From the NCBI GenBank assembly GCA_003247835.1, contig QJYB01000024.1:1-64000 (forward strand): a stretch of DNA of 64,000 nucleotides, read 5' to 3'. The position numbers were made by a program, and so were the translations under genes. Of this stretch, positions 28,024 through 38,109 are shown piece after piece. This stretch comes from Gammaproteobacteria bacterium. Lineage in GTDB: Bacteria > Pseudomonadota > Gammaproteobacteria > Pseudomonadales > Azotimanducaceae. The notes below the pieces were generated by a model, which saw nothing but the letters and a program-made list of their open reading frames with translations, searched no databases and was not told the DNA's origin. Numbering within the stretch: the first letter of the stretch is position 1; every line of letters starts with the position of its first letter.

Positions 28024-30330
28024 ATGAGGAACCATGACGCCGCGCATGCTGTGAGCCCGGGGGAGTCCTTTTCGCGGCTGCGGGGTTCGCAGGGCGCGCC
28101 CGGTTCCGCGGCCGGCAGCGACGAGACGCGGGGCCAGGAAAATCCCCGTGGGCGCCACGCGATCCTGATCGTCGACGACAAGCCAGAACTGCTGAACAGT
28201 CTGCATCAGCTCGTCGGTCTGCACGGGTATCAGGCTGACAAGGCGCTCGGCGGCGCCGAAGCGCTGCGGGCCCTGGGCGGGAAACGCTACGACGTGGTGC
28301 TCCTGGATCTCATCATGCCGGGGGTGAGCGGCCACGACGTGCTGGACTACGCCAGCAGAGAAGGGCTCGACTGCAAGATCATCGTCGTCAGCGGCGATTC
28401 GAGCTTCAGTGGCATCAAGCACGCGCTCCACTGCGGCGCGTTCGACTTCGTCAAGAAACCCTATGAGGCCGGCGAACTGATCGCCACCATGGAGACGGCG
28501 CTCAGGCAGTGCGAGCTCGAGGATCAGAACCAGGCGATGGGCGAGAAGCTCCGGGAATCGGAGGAGCTGCACCGCTTCATCGTCAACAATTCCCCGGATC
28601 TGGTCTACATGCTGGACCGGAACGGCTGCTTCATCTTCCTCAACGACCGTCTGGAGTCCCTGCTCGGCTACGAACGGGATGAGCTCATCGGCCGGCACTA
28701 CACCGAGCTCGTCGACGACGATCACCTGGAGCGGGCGCGGAACGTGTTCAACGAGCGGCGCATGGGCGAGCGGGCCGCCACCAACGTGGAGCTCAAGCTC
28801 AAGAGCCGGCTGAACCGGCGCGGACCCCGGCTGTTCCATGCTCAGTCATTGTGGATGGAGCTGACGGCGGAAGGCGTCTACTCGGATCCGAATGAGCGCA
28901 CCCGGGAGAACTTCGTCGGCACCTATGGCACGGCGCGGGACATCTCGGAGCGTAAGGAGGCCGAGGAGGTCATCAACTTCCAGGCCTATCACGACCTGCT
29001 GACACACCTGCCGAACCGGGCACTGCTCAAGGACCGGCTGTCGCTGGCCATAGCCCACGCCCGGCGGAACAAGCGCAAGCTCGCGGTCATGTTCCTGGAT
29101 CTGGACCGGTTCAAGCTGGTCAACGATACCCTCGGACATACCATGGGCGACCGGCTGCTCAAGGCGGTGGCGAACCGGCTGCAGAGCTGCCTGCGGCGGG
29201 GTGACACCCTGGCCCGGTTCGGCGGTGACGAGTTCACCCTGCTGCTGCCGGAGGTACGCACCAAGGACGACGTGGTGGTGATCGCCAGCAAGATCCTGGA
29301 TCGGCTGAACGCGCCGTTCGTGATCGACGGGCACGAACTCTTCGTCGGCGCGAGCATCGGCATCTCCATCTATCCTGAAGCCGGCGATTCGGAGGAAACG
29401 CTCATTCAGAACGCAGACATCGCCATGTACCAGGTGAAGGGTCGGGGTAAAAACGGTTACCAGTTCTTCTCCGAAGAGATGAACCACAGCTTCTCCACCC
29501 GGCTGTCCCTGGAACGGGAGCTCAGGAACGGACTCGCTCAGGGGGAGCTCAAGGTCTACTACCAGCCTCAGGTCTCACTGCTATCGGGGCGCATCACGGG
29601 TGTGGAAGCCCTGGTCCGCTGGCAGCACCCGGTGCGGGGGCTGGTAGAGCCGATCGATTTTCTGCCCATGGCGGAAGAAACGGGTCTCATCTGCCAGATC
29701 GACGAGTACGTGCAGTCGCAGGCGTTCCGCGACGTTGCGTACTGGCGCTCCAAGGGTTTCGACGGGATGCGCGTATCCGTGAATCTGTCGGCGACCCAGC
29801 TGGAGAAGGAAGGATTCGTCGACCGGTTCGTGGCATCCCTGCAGCAGTGCGGGCTCGAGGCCCAGGCAGTGAAGCTCGAGATCACCGAGAACACGCTCAT
29901 GCAGGACATGGAGGTGATCATCCCGAAGCTGAAGGAGCTGCGGCGCCTGGGTGTGCACATTGCCATCGATGACTTCGGCACGGGCTACTCGTCGCTGTCC
30001 TACCTGCAGCAGTTTCCGATCCAGACGCTGAAGATCGACCGGAGCTTCGTCGGCGACATCCGCGAAGACGAGTCGGATGCGAGCATCGTCAATGCCATCG
30101 TCGCCATGGCCCGCGGGCTCAAGCTCGACCTAATTGCCGAAGGCGTGGAGAACCGGACTCAGCTCCGCTATCTGCATGCACAGGGATGCAGCGAGGGTCA
30201 GGGTTTCTTCTTCTCCCGGCCAGTGCCGGCGAGTGAGATCACCACCATGATCCGTCAGAACCCCTTCGAATCGGTGGTTCGCGAAGGCACTGCGAGCGCC
30301 GGCAGCAGTGCTCCAGCCGGGGCGTTCTGA
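28024..30330 (+). CDS. REC-PAS-GGDEF-EAL cyclic-di-GMP signalling protein
   Basis: REC (VVLLDLIMPGVSG), PAS, GGDEF (RFGGDEFTLLL), EAL (GVEALVRWQHP; DDFGTGYSSLSYL). Confidence 0.95.
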   Translation: MRNHDAAHAVSPGESFSRLRGSQGAPGSAAGSDETRGQENPRGRHAILIVDDKPELLNSLHQLVGLHGYQADKALGGAEALRALGGKRYDVVLLDLIMPGVSGHDVLDYASREGLDCKIIVVSGDSSFSGIKHALHCGAFDFVKKPYEAGELIATMETALRQCELEDQNQAMGEKLRESEELHRFIVNNSPDLVYMLDRNGCFIFLNDRLESLLGYERDELIGRHYTELVDDDHLERARNVFNERRMGERAATNVELKLKSRLNRRGPRLFHAQSLWMELTAEGVYSDPNERTRENFVGTYGTARDISERKEAEEVINFQAYHDLLTHLPNRALLKDRLSLAIAHARRNKRKLAVMFLDLDRFKLVNDTLGHTMGDRLLKAVANRLQSCLRRGDTLARFGGDEFTLLLPEVRTKDDVVVIASKILDRLNAPFVIDGHELFVGASIGISIYPEAGDSEETLIQNADIAMYQVKGRGKNGYQFFSEEMNHSFSTRLSLERELRNGLAQGELKVYYQPQVSLLSGRITGVEALVRWQHPVRGLVEPIDFLPMAEETGLICQIDEYVQSQAFRDVAYWRSKGFDGMRVSVNLSATQLEKEGFVDRFVASLQQCGLEAQAVKLEITENTLMQDMEVIIPKLKELRRLGVHIAIDDFGTGYSSLSYLQQFPIQTLKIDRSFVGDIREDESDASIVNAIVAMARGLKLDLIAEGVENRTQLRYLHAQGCSEGQGFFFSRPVPASEITTMIRQNPFESVVREGTASAGSSAPAGAF

Positions 30331-30346
30331 CCGGTCTGATCAGCCC

Positions 30347-31573
30347 ATGAAAGGATTCACGACACGGATCGTGCACAGCGATCGGGGCAAGCCTATCGAG
30401 CACGGATCCCTGCAGAAACCCATCCACGCGACGGTCGCCTACGGTTACGACGACGCCAGGGACCTGGCTGCGGCGTTCCAGGGCACCAAGCCCGGTTTCA
30501 CCTATGGACGTCAGGTCAACCCGACGGTGGAGGCGCTGCAGGACAAGGTCACGACCATGGAGGGCGGCGTGGCGACGGTGTGCTTCGGGACGGGCATGGC
30601 GGCCATCGGCACCACGCTGTTTTCGCTGCTGCGTGCCGGAGATCACTTCGTCTCGTCGTCCTTTCTGTTCGGCAACACCAACAGCCTGTTCAACTCCTTC
30701 GCTACCCAGGGACTGGACGTCACCTTCGTGGACGCGACCGACGTGTCTCAAGTGGAGGCGGCCATCACACCGGCAACGAAGCTCGTATTCGTGGAAACCA
30801 TCGCCAATCCCCGTACCCAGGTCTCCGCCCTGGCCGAGATCGGCGCGTTGTGTGAAGCGCGCGGGCTGATCTACTTCGTGGACAACACCATGACCTCCCC
30901 CTACCTTTTTCAGCCGAAGGATGTGGGGGCGAGCCTGGTGATCAACAGCCTGACGAAATACATCGGCGGCCACGGCAATGCTCTCGGTGGTTCCGTCACC
31001 GAGATGGGTCGGTTCGACTGGCGCGGTTTCGGCAATCTCTACGACACCTACAGGACGGGTGATCCCAGTCGCTGGGCCATCACCCAGATCAAGAAGAAGG
31101 GCCTGAGGGATTTCGGCGCGGCGCTCGCACCCGAAGCTGCTCACCACATCGCCATCGGTGCGGAGACCCTCGCCCTGCGTATGGAGCAGCAGTGCGCCAA
31201 TACGCTGGCCATGGCGACGTTTCTCGACGCACACCCGCTGGTGAGTGCCGTTTACTATCCCGGGCTCGATTCCCACCCGCAGCACGAACGGGCGAAGGCG
31301 CTGTTCCGGCATCCGGGTGCCCTGTTCAGCTTCGAGCTCGACCATTCGGTCGACCTCTGGGCATTCCTGAACCGGCTCGAGGTGATCGTGAAGTCGAGCA
31401 ATCTGGGAGACAACCGCACGCTGGCAATACCGGTGGCGCACACGATCTATTACGAGATGGGACCGGAGCGGCGGGCAAGCATGGGGATCGACGAGTCGCT
31501 CATCCGGATCTCGGTAGGCATCGAGGACACGGACGATCTGCTCGACGACCTGACCCGCGCCTTCGAAGGGTGA
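30347..31573 (+). CDS. Cystathionine gamma-synthase/O-acylhomoserine sulfhydrylase family PLP enzyme
   Basis: SLTKYIGGHGNALGG PLP-lysine region; Cys/Met metabolism family; start placed at MKGFTTRIVHSD. Confidence 0.9.
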   Translation: MKGFTTRIVHSDRGKPIEHGSLQKPIHATVAYGYDDARDLAAAFQGTKPGFTYGRQVNPTVEALQDKVTTMEGGVATVCFGTGMAAIGTTLFSLLRAGDHFVSSSFLFGNTNSLFNSFATQGLDVTFVDATDVSQVEAAITPATKLVFVETIANPRTQVSALAEIGALCEARGLIYFVDNTMTSPYLFQPKDVGASLVINSLTKYIGGHGNALGGSVTEMGRFDWRGFGNLYDTYRTGDPSRWAITQIKKKGLRDFGAALAPEAAHHIAIGAETLALRMEQQCANTLAMATFLDAHPLVSAVYYPGLDSHPQHERAKALFRHPGALFSFELDHSVDLWAFLNRLEVIVKSSNLGDNRTLAIPVAHTIYYEMGPERRASMGIDESLIRISVGIEDTDDLLDDLTRAFEG

Positions 31574-31630
31574 GCCCGCAGTTAAAAGGCATTCGCATTC
31601 GAGCAATCTGAAAGGTAAGGGGGACTCTAC

Positions 31631-32398
31631 ATGAACCGTCTGCAGGACAAGGTGGTGATCATTACCGGCGGCGCCGGTGGTATCGGCCGGATGGCCGGCA
31701 AACTCTTCGTCGAGGAGGGCGCCTATGTGCTGCTGGTGGACCTCGACGAGGCGGCTCTGAAGGATGCGGTAGCGGAGATCGGCAGCAACGCGGCGAGCTA
31801 TTTCGTGGCGGACGTCACCAGTGCCGCGGACAACGACGCCATGGTGGCCGCAGCAGAGGAGCGCTACGGCGGCGTGGACGGCCTCCTTGCCAATGCCGGT
31901 ATCGAGGGTGACGTCAAATCCATCGCGGATTACGACGAAGCGCGGTTCGACCAGGTGATGGCGATCAACGTGAAGGGTCCGTTTCTCGGCATCAAGTCCG
32001 TCACCCCCGCCATGCAGCGCCGCGGCGGCGGCAGTGTGGTCATCACCTCCAGCGTCGCCGGGCTGACGGGCACGCCGAACCTGTCCGCCTACACGACGAG
32101 CAAGCATGCGGTGATCGGCCTCATGCGCTCAGCCGCCAAGGAACTGGCCCCGCTGGGCATCCGCGTCAACACGGTGAACCCATCGCCGGTGGAAACCCTG
32201 ATGATGCGGCGGCTGGAGGCGGGCATCGGCGGTGAGGAGAACGCCGAGATGGTGCGGGCAGGTATGGCGGAGCGCATTCCACTGCACCGCTATGCCAATC
32301 CGGACGACATCGCGCGATCCATGCTCTACCTGGTCAGCGACGACAGTGCCTTCGTCACGGGCTCGGTCAACGTGGTGGACGGCGGCATGACAGCGTGA
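31631..32398 (+). CDS. SDR family oxidoreductase
   Basis: GGAGGIG cofactor motif, NAGIEG, S..YxxxK (SAYTTSKHA). Confidence 0.92.
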   Translation: MNRLQDKVVIITGGAGGIGRMAGKLFVEEGAYVLLVDLDEAALKDAVAEIGSNAASYFVADVTSAADNDAMVAAAEERYGGVDGLLANAGIEGDVKSIADYDEARFDQVMAINVKGPFLGIKSVTPAMQRRGGGSVVITSSVAGLTGTPNLSAYTTSKHAVIGLMRSAAKELAPLGIRVNTVNPSPVETLMMRRLEAGIGGEENAEMVRAGMAERIPLHRYANPDDIARSMLYLVSDDSAFVTGSVNVVDGGMTA

Positions 32399-32446
32399 AA
32401 CGCTGGTCGGTTGACACGACAACGGACGCAATTTAAGGACAGATCC

Positions 32447-33367
32447 ATGGCCCAAGCTCTTCTGAAAACCGACCTCGGTCTGCCGAACAAGCGCAGCGGC
32501 AAGGTGCGCGACCTCTACGACGTGACACTGGACGACGGCCGGAACGCGCTGCTGATCGTCGCCACGGACCGCATCAGTGCCTTCGACGTGGTCATGCGGA
32601 ACGGCCTGCCCGGCAAGGGTGTCGTGCTCACCCAGATCTCCCGGTTCTGGTTCGACTACTTCTCGGACGTGCCCAATCACCTCATCTCGACGGATGTGGC
32701 GGATGTGCCCGGTCTGACGGACGCCGAGCGCCAGGCGCTGGCCAATCGCATCATGCTCTGCCGGAAGACGGAGGTGGTGCCCATCGAGTGTATTGCCCGG
32801 GGATACATCACGGGTAGCGGCTGGAAGGACTATCAGCGTTCGGGCAGTGTCTGCGGCATACGGCTGCCGGAAGGGTTGCGCAACAGTGATCGGCTGGAAA
32901 CGCCGCTGTTCACACCGTCCACCAAGGCGGAGACGGGACACGACGAGAACATCTCGTTCGACGAGGGTGCTGCAATCGTCGGTCGCGAGCTCATGGACTG
33001 GCTCGGCAAGACGACGCTCGATCTCTACTGCCGGGCGCGGGACTACGCGCTCGATCGGGGCATCATTCTGGCCGATACCAAGTTCGAGTTCGGCCGTGTC
33101 GACGGTCAGGGTACGCCGCTGCTCATCGACGAGATCTTCACGCCGGACAGCTCCAGGTTCTGGCCGGCGGACGACTGGGAACCCGGCAGGGAGCAGCCGA
33201 GCTTCGACAAGCAGATCGTGCGCAACTACCTGGAAACCGTGGTGGCCGCCGGCGAGTGGGACAAGACACCGCCCGGCCCCCGGCTTCCGGACGACGTGGT
33301 GGCAAAGAGCATCGCCCGTTACGTCGAAGCCTACGAGCGGCTGACCGGAAAGACGCTCGCACTTTAG
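32447..33367 (+). CDS. purC: Phosphoribosylaminoimidazole-succinocarboxamide synthase (longer, yeast-like form)
   Basis: KRSGKVRDLYD, LPGKGVVLTQISRFWFDYF, ECIARGYITGSGWKDYQRSGSVCGI, DTKFEFG, DEIFTPDSSRFW. Confidence 0.95.
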   Translation: MAQALLKTDLGLPNKRSGKVRDLYDVTLDDGRNALLIVATDRISAFDVVMRNGLPGKGVVLTQISRFWFDYFSDVPNHLISTDVADVPGLTDAERQALANRIMLCRKTEVVPIECIARGYITGSGWKDYQRSGSVCGIRLPEGLRNSDRLETPLFTPSTKAETGHDENISFDEGAAIVGRELMDWLGKTTLDLYCRARDYALDRGIILADTKFEFGRVDGQGTPLLIDEIFTPDSSRFWPADDWEPGREQPSFDKQIVRNYLETVVAAGEWDKTPPGPRLPDDVVAKSIARYVEAYERLTGKTLAL

Positions 33368-33729
33368 GGCGATCCGACGGTCCTGATCGTCAGGACGTCA
33401 CCCGTAGTACAGCCCGAGCCGGTATCAGCGTTACCGCCGTTGATGGCGATCTGCACGTTGCCGTCTTCGTTGGTCAGCCCCAGCCATTCGCCTTCCGGTA
33501 CATCGGTGTACCACGTTCCCCAGGTGGCACCGATGGTCTGGTCCTTGCAGATCAGGGTGAAACCGCTGCCCGGCGACAGCCCGAGGCGGGCGGCATCGAG
33601 ATCGGTCTCCAGGTTGCCGAAGGTGTCGCCGACGCGGACGATGGTAGCGGTGTACTCCCCCTCTGCTGCCCGGGAGGTGCCCAGGGTGATCAGCACTACG
33701 GCGACGGCGATTCTGATCGGGGTGATCAT
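33364..33729 (-). CDS. Hypothetical secreted protein
   Basis: Signal-peptide-like N-terminus (MITPIRIAVAVVLITLGTSRAAEG); 4-bp tail-to-tail overlap with purC. Confidence 0.6.
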   Translation of the reverse strand: MITPIRIAVAVVLITLGTSRAAEGEYTATIVRVGDTFGNLETDLDAARLGLSPGSGFTLICKDQTIGATWGTWYTDVPEGEWLGLTNEDGNVQIAINGGNADTGSGCTTGDVLTIRTVGSP

Positions 33730-33815
33730 GGATCCATCTCCCTTCCTCTTCGTACCACATTGTGCACGGCCCCGCGCAGGAGGCTAGACTTCCGGATTTT
33801 CTCCGGAGATGGTTC

Positions 33816-34955
33816 ATGGAGATTCACGGGTTCTGTGACGAAAGGTTCGCGCCGGTCCAGGACGCCTTCGAGGCGAACTTCACCGAGCGCAACGACGTTG
33901 GAGCGAGTTTCGCAGCAACGCTCGATGGTGAGTACGTGGTGGACCTCTGGGCCGGCCACGCCGATGCAGCGCGGACCCGGCCCTGGACCGAAGACACCAT
34001 CGTCAACGTCTACTCCACCACCAAGACCATGACGTTCATCACCGCGCTGCTGCTGGCGGACCAGGGCAGGCTGGATCTGAACGCGCCAGTGACAGAGTAC
34101 TGGCCTGAGTACGGTCAGAACGGCAAGGAAAAGACGCTGGTCCGCCACTTCCTCTCGCACAGCGCCGGTGTGCCCGGATTCGTGCCGAAGATTTCGTCGG
34201 CCGAGCTCTACGACTGGGATGCCTGCACGGCCAACCTGGCGGCCCAGGAACCATGGTGGGAGCCGGGTTCACAGAGCGGTTATCACGCCGTCACCCAGGG
34301 CTACCTGATCGGCGAGCTGGTGCGGCGCATCACCGGGCGCTCTTTCGGCACGTTCTTTCGCGAAGCGGTGGCCGAACCGCTCGGTGCGGACTTTCACGTC
34401 GGCGTTGATCCTTCGGACTTCTCCAGGGTCGCCGAGATGATCCCCTCCGCTGCCAGCGGTGAGATCGCGCCGCCGACCATGGACCCGAACTCCATACCAG
34501 GGCGTGTGTTCGCGAGCGCGGGTCTCGAGAACACGGTCAACACGCCTGGCTGGCGTCAGGCGGAAATCCCGGCGGTCAACGGCCACGGCAACGCCCGGTC
34601 TGTGGTCCGTGCCCAGACCGCGCTGGCCAACGGCGGCAGCGCGTTCGGAGTGACGCTGCTGTCCGAGGCGGGCTGCCGGCGGATGCTGGAAGAGCAGATC
34701 GACGGCACGGACGCGGTGCTGATGATGCCGATCCGCTTCGGCATGGGGTACGCGTTCCCGAATGCGCTGATGCCCATGTCGCCGAGTCAGAGCGGTATGT
34801 TCTGGGGCGGGGCCGGGGGCTCCACCATCGTCGTGGATCAGGAGCATCGCGCCTGTCTGTCCTACGTGATGAACCAGATGGCGCCTGCCATCGTCGGCGA
34901 CTCGCGCGGCGGGTCGCTCGGCAAGGCTTTCTACGACGCCCTGCTTACGAAGTAA
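33816..34955 (+). CDS. Serine hydrolase, beta-lactamase/EstB-like family
   Basis: VNVYSTTKTMTFITALLLADQG (SxxK), LSHSAGVPGF. Confidence 0.88.
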   Translation: MEIHGFCDERFAPVQDAFEANFTERNDVGASFAATLDGEYVVDLWAGHADAARTRPWTEDTIVNVYSTTKTMTFITALLLADQGRLDLNAPVTEYWPEYGQNGKEKTLVRHFLSHSAGVPGFVPKISSAELYDWDACTANLAAQEPWWEPGSQSGYHAVTQGYLIGELVRRITGRSFGTFFREAVAEPLGADFHVGVDPSDFSRVAEMIPSAASGEIAPPTMDPNSIPGRVFASAGLENTVNTPGWRQAEIPAVNGHGNARSVVRAQTALANGGSAFGVTLLSEAGCRRMLEEQIDGTDAVLMMPIRFGMGYAFPNALMPMSPSQSGMFWGGAGGSTIVVDQEHRACLSYVMNQMAPAIVGDSRGGSLGKAFYDALLTK

Positions 34956-34975
34956 GCAGACCGCTCAGCGGCAGC

Positions 34976-36061
34976 TCACGGCGCCAGGTCCATCACCTCG
35001 CGGAAGCCGTAAGGGGCGTAGGGGCCGATGGCGAGCTGCTCGAGAATGCCTTTGCCGCGGTGCTGCCGGCCGTCCGGGTCCGTCAGCGTCGCCTCACAGA
35101 TCGCCTGAATGTGGAAATGGGTGGGGTCGGCCGGTGACATGTCGGCCAGCGCATAGGTTTCGAAGCCGGTCTCGAGCTCACCGTGATAGAGACCGTGGGA
35201 CCACGCGGGGTGCCCGTAACCGATTCCCTTCATGTAGAACGTCTGGCGCGGCGTGAGAGAGATGCGGGTCTCGCCCAGCTCGAGCGTGGCCGACTTCGCG
35301 TGGCGGCTGCCCGTCGCGAAATCGAGATGGCTGCGCACCGCAGTCGGCGACAGCGTGCCGTCCGCGTCGACGATCCGGCCTGCCGTGTTCCAGGGTGCGC
35401 CGTCCGCGTCCGCGTTCAGGTGGTAGAACGTGGCGCGGTCGTCGAAGTTCAGCGGCGACCACAGCCAGAAGAACTGGGGGCCGGTGTTGTAGGGGTTGGG
35501 CTGCGGGTCGCGCATACCCACGGAGCGGATCCCCCAGGAGCGATCACGGGTGCCCCACCACTGCTCGGTCGAGACCTCGTGTCGCGTACCGGCGAGCTCG
35601 ATGTATCCGTGCCAGCGGCCGTTCTGGGTCAGGCGCGTGTAGTCCATCATGGTCATGCTGCCGATACGGCGCAGGAAGCGCGGTTCCTCGATGGCCGGAA
35701 AGCGGGCCTCGAAGGTCAGCTCCGCGTGGATGTCGCGTTCCGGATCGTCGATCCGGACCGTGAGCACCTCGAGCGGCGTGACCACTTCCACTGACAGGGG
35801 GCCGACCGTCGTGTCCAGCCGTTCCATGTGCAGGATCCTGGAAGCGAACAGGTTGTGCTGCTGGCCATCGACGATGAACGAGAACGCCGCGTCCATCACG
35901 TTCAGATGCGGGTAGACTCCCAGCGCCGCTGCGAAGAACCGCTCGCCCTCCTTCTCGTAGCCGTTGAAGAAGTAGCGGTCGTAGAAGTTCCGGTCGGTTC
36001 CCGCATAGGCCACCGGCTCCGGTGTCTGGTGGATGGGATAGTCGTCCGCTTTTGTTAACAT
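34976..36061 (-). CDS. Conserved protein (DUF7064-like)
   Basis: YDRYFFNGYEKEGERFFAAALGVYPHLNVMDAAFSFIVDGQQHNLFASR..; family recall only. Confidence 0.6.
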   Translation of the reverse strand: MLTKADDYPIHQTPEPVAYAGTDRNFYDRYFFNGYEKEGERFFAAALGVYPHLNVMDAAFSFIVDGQQHNLFASRILHMERLDTTVGPLSVEVVTPLEVLTVRIDDPERDIHAELTFEARFPAIEEPRFLRRIGSMTMMDYTRLTQNGRWHGYIELAGTRHEVSTEQWWGTRDRSWGIRSVGMRDPQPNPYNTGPQFFWLWSPLNFDDRATFYHLNADADGAPWNTAGRIVDADGTLSPTAVRSHLDFATGSRHAKSATLELGETRISLTPRQTFYMKGIGYGHPAWSHGLYHGELETGFETYALADMSPADPTHFHIQAICEATLTDPDGRQHRGKGILEQLAIGPYAPYGFREVMDLAP

Positions 36062-36099
36062 CGGCCGCTCACTCCTGCCTTCGTCGATTCACCTTAGCC

Positions 36100-36444
36100 G
36101 TGGACTGGGACCGCTACAAGCAACTCTGCGACACGCCGAACGTGTTCTCCCGATGGATGCTGGAGCAGACCGGGCAGCTCGTTGAGGCGGAACTGACACC
36201 GCTGTTCGAACGGGTGCTTCTTGGCACACCCCTGGACAAGCCCGTCGATCATCGGGGTGGTGCCGCCACCGACATGTTCGTGCTCGCGCTGTCCCGCGCG
36301 GAGGTGTCGCGCATCTGCGCCTGCGTCGAGGTGGCGGTCCAGGCCCGGACCACCACGTCGGCTACCGGTGGGCGCGGACTGGGAGGCTTCCGGGAAGCCT
36401 GGGACGAGTATCTCCGGGCGCTGGACGGAAGCCGTGTTCCGTAG
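36100..36444 (+). CDS. Hypothetical protein encoded upstream of the acyl-CoA carboxylase genes (GTG start)
   Basis: VDWDRYKQLCDTPNVFSRWMLEQTGQLV..; overlaps the following biotin carboxylase start by 11 nt. Confidence 0.6.
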   Translation: MDWDRYKQLCDTPNVFSRWMLEQTGQLVEAELTPLFERVLLGTPLDKPVDHRGGAATDMFVLALSRAEVSRICACVEVAVQARTTTSATGGRGLGGFREAWDEYLRALDGSRVP

Positions 36445-37786
36445 GGTTCTGATCGCCAACCGGGGAGCCATCGCCCGCCGGGTCGTGGCGGCCTGCACGG
36501 CGCTCGGCATCGAGACCGTGGCCGTGTTTTCGGATGCGGATGCGGACGCACCGCATCTCGCCGAGGCGTCCGCCAGCTTCCGTCTGCCGGGTGAACGGGC
36601 CGCGGACACCTACCTGAACCAGCGGGCGCTGCTCGCGGCGCTCGAATCGAGCGGCGCGGACGCGGTCCATCCCGGTTATGGCTTTCTGGCCGAGAACGCC
36701 GCTTTCGCCCGTGCCGTGGCCGCGAGCGACGCCACGTTCATCGGCCCCGATCCCAGGTGGCTCGAGACCATGGGCGACAAGGTGGCGGCGCGGGCGCTCG
36801 CGGCCGAGCACGCCTTCCCTGTGCTCGCAGGCAGCCATCGGCTTTCCGATCCGGACAGCCTCCTCGCAAGCGCCGAAGCCATTGGCTATCCGCTCATGCT
36901 GAAGCCGACTGCCGGTGGCGGTGGTATCGGCATGGTGGTGGTACGCACACCCGGGGAGCTGCGCGCCGCGGTGAGCCGGTCGTCTACTCTGGCGCAGCGA
37001 AGCTTCGGTGACGGTGGCCTGTTCGTCGAGCGCTGGATCGAATCCTCACGACACGTAGAGTTTCAGGTGCTGGGCGACGGTCGTGGCAAGGCCGTGCACT
37101 TCCACGAGCGGGAGTGCTCCGTGCAGCGTCGCAACCAGAAGGTGATCGAGGAGAGCCCGGCGCCGGGCATCGACCGGAGCGAGCTCGAGACCATGGCCGA
37201 ACGGTCACGCGCCTTCGTGGCCGAGATCGGCTACGACAGCGTGGGCACCCTGGAGACGCTCAGGGCAGGGGCCGGTGACTACGGTTTTCTGGAAATGAAC
37301 ACCCGCATTCAGGTGGAGCACGGCGTCACCGAGATGATCACGGGTGTGGACCTGGTTGTGAGTCAGATCCGGCTCGCCGCGGGGGAGAAGCTGCCGCCGC
37401 CTGCGGCGATCGACGGCCACGCGGTGGAAGCACGGATCTATGCGGAGCATCCGCGTACGCTGCTGCCGTCCACGGGCAAGCTGACCGTATTCGAACCACC
37501 GCACGGACTTCATGGTGTCCGTGTGGACACGGGCTACCAGACGGGACAGCGGGTGACCCCGTACTACGATCCGCTGCTCGCCAAGGTGATCAGCCACGGC
37601 CGCACCCGTGAGCAGGCGATCGGCCGGCTGCTGGTGGCGCTGACGGCGTTCCGCATCGACGGCGTTCACACCAATGCGGCACTGCTCAAAGCCGTACTCG
37701 GCGACGACGACTTTCTGGCGGGCAGGCTGGATACGGGCTACCTGAGCCGGTTTCTCGAGAATCTGCCAGAATCCGCAGACGTCTGA
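36434..37786 (+). CDS. Biotin carboxylase subunit of acyl-CoA carboxylase (no fused biotinyl domain)
   Basis: VFRRVLIANRGAIARRVVAAC.., KPTAGGGGIGMVVV, ERECSVQRRNQKVIEESPAP, LEMNTRIQVEHGVTE; the ORF-track N-terminal extension is rejected. Confidence 0.9.
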   Translation: MFRRVLIANRGAIARRVVAACTALGIETVAVFSDADADAPHLAEASASFRLPGERAADTYLNQRALLAALESSGADAVHPGYGFLAENAAFARAVAASDATFIGPDPRWLETMGDKVAARALAAEHAFPVLAGSHRLSDPDSLLASAEAIGYPLMLKPTAGGGGIGMVVVRTPGELRAAVSRSSTLAQRSFGDGGLFVERWIESSRHVEFQVLGDGRGKAVHFHERECSVQRRNQKVIEESPAPGIDRSELETMAERSRAFVAEIGYDSVGTLETLRAGAGDYGFLEMNTRIQVEHGVTEMITGVDLVVSQIRLAAGEKLPPPAAIDGHAVEARIYAEHPRTLLPSTGKLTVFEPPHGLHGVRVDTGYQTGQRVTPYYDPLLAKVISHGRTREQAIGRLLVALTAFRIDGVHTNAALLKAVLGDDDFLAGRLDTGYLSRFLENLPESADV

Positions 37787-37812
37787 AGATCATCGAACGG
37801 GAGCGGGTTGCA

Positions 37813-38037
37813 ATGCGCCACGAGGTGGAGAGCGAGGTTCAGGGAAGCGTCTGGAAGGTGGAGACCGAGGTGGGTCGTACGGTGGCTGTGGGGGACGTGC
37901 TCATGATCCTCGAGTCCATGAAGATGGAAATCCCCGTGGAGGCGCCAGTGGCTGGCACACTGGTGGCGCTGCTGGTGGTCCCAGAGGATGCGGTGGCGGA
38001 AAATCAGGTCCTTGCGGTCATCGACGACGGTGGCTGA
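37813..38037 (+). CDS. Stand-alone biotinyl carrier protein (74 aa)
   Basis: MILESMKMEIPVEAPVAGTL: biotinyl-Lys motif (MKM). Confidence 0.92.
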   Translation: MRHEVESEVQGSVWKVETEVGRTVAVGDVLMILESMKMEIPVEAPVAGTLVALLVVPEDAVAENQVLAVIDDGG

Positions 38038-38109
38038 GGGCGACCCCGGGCGTGCTCCGCAAGGTTCGCCCTGGTAACTTAGGCCGCTCACCGTACCGAG
38101 GAGGCACGC

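Noticed and set aside
30239-32107. 622-aa reverse-strand ORF spanning the Cys/Met PLP enzyme and SDR genes
   Set aside because: Antisense to two clear coding genes; composition (His/Gly/Arg/Val-rich) is typical of shadow ORFs in high-GC DNA.
36221-36433. N-terminal extension of the biotin carboxylase ORF
   Set aside because: Low-complexity Pro/Arg/Ser sequence overlapping the upstream gene; the family begins at (M/V)FRRVLIANRG.
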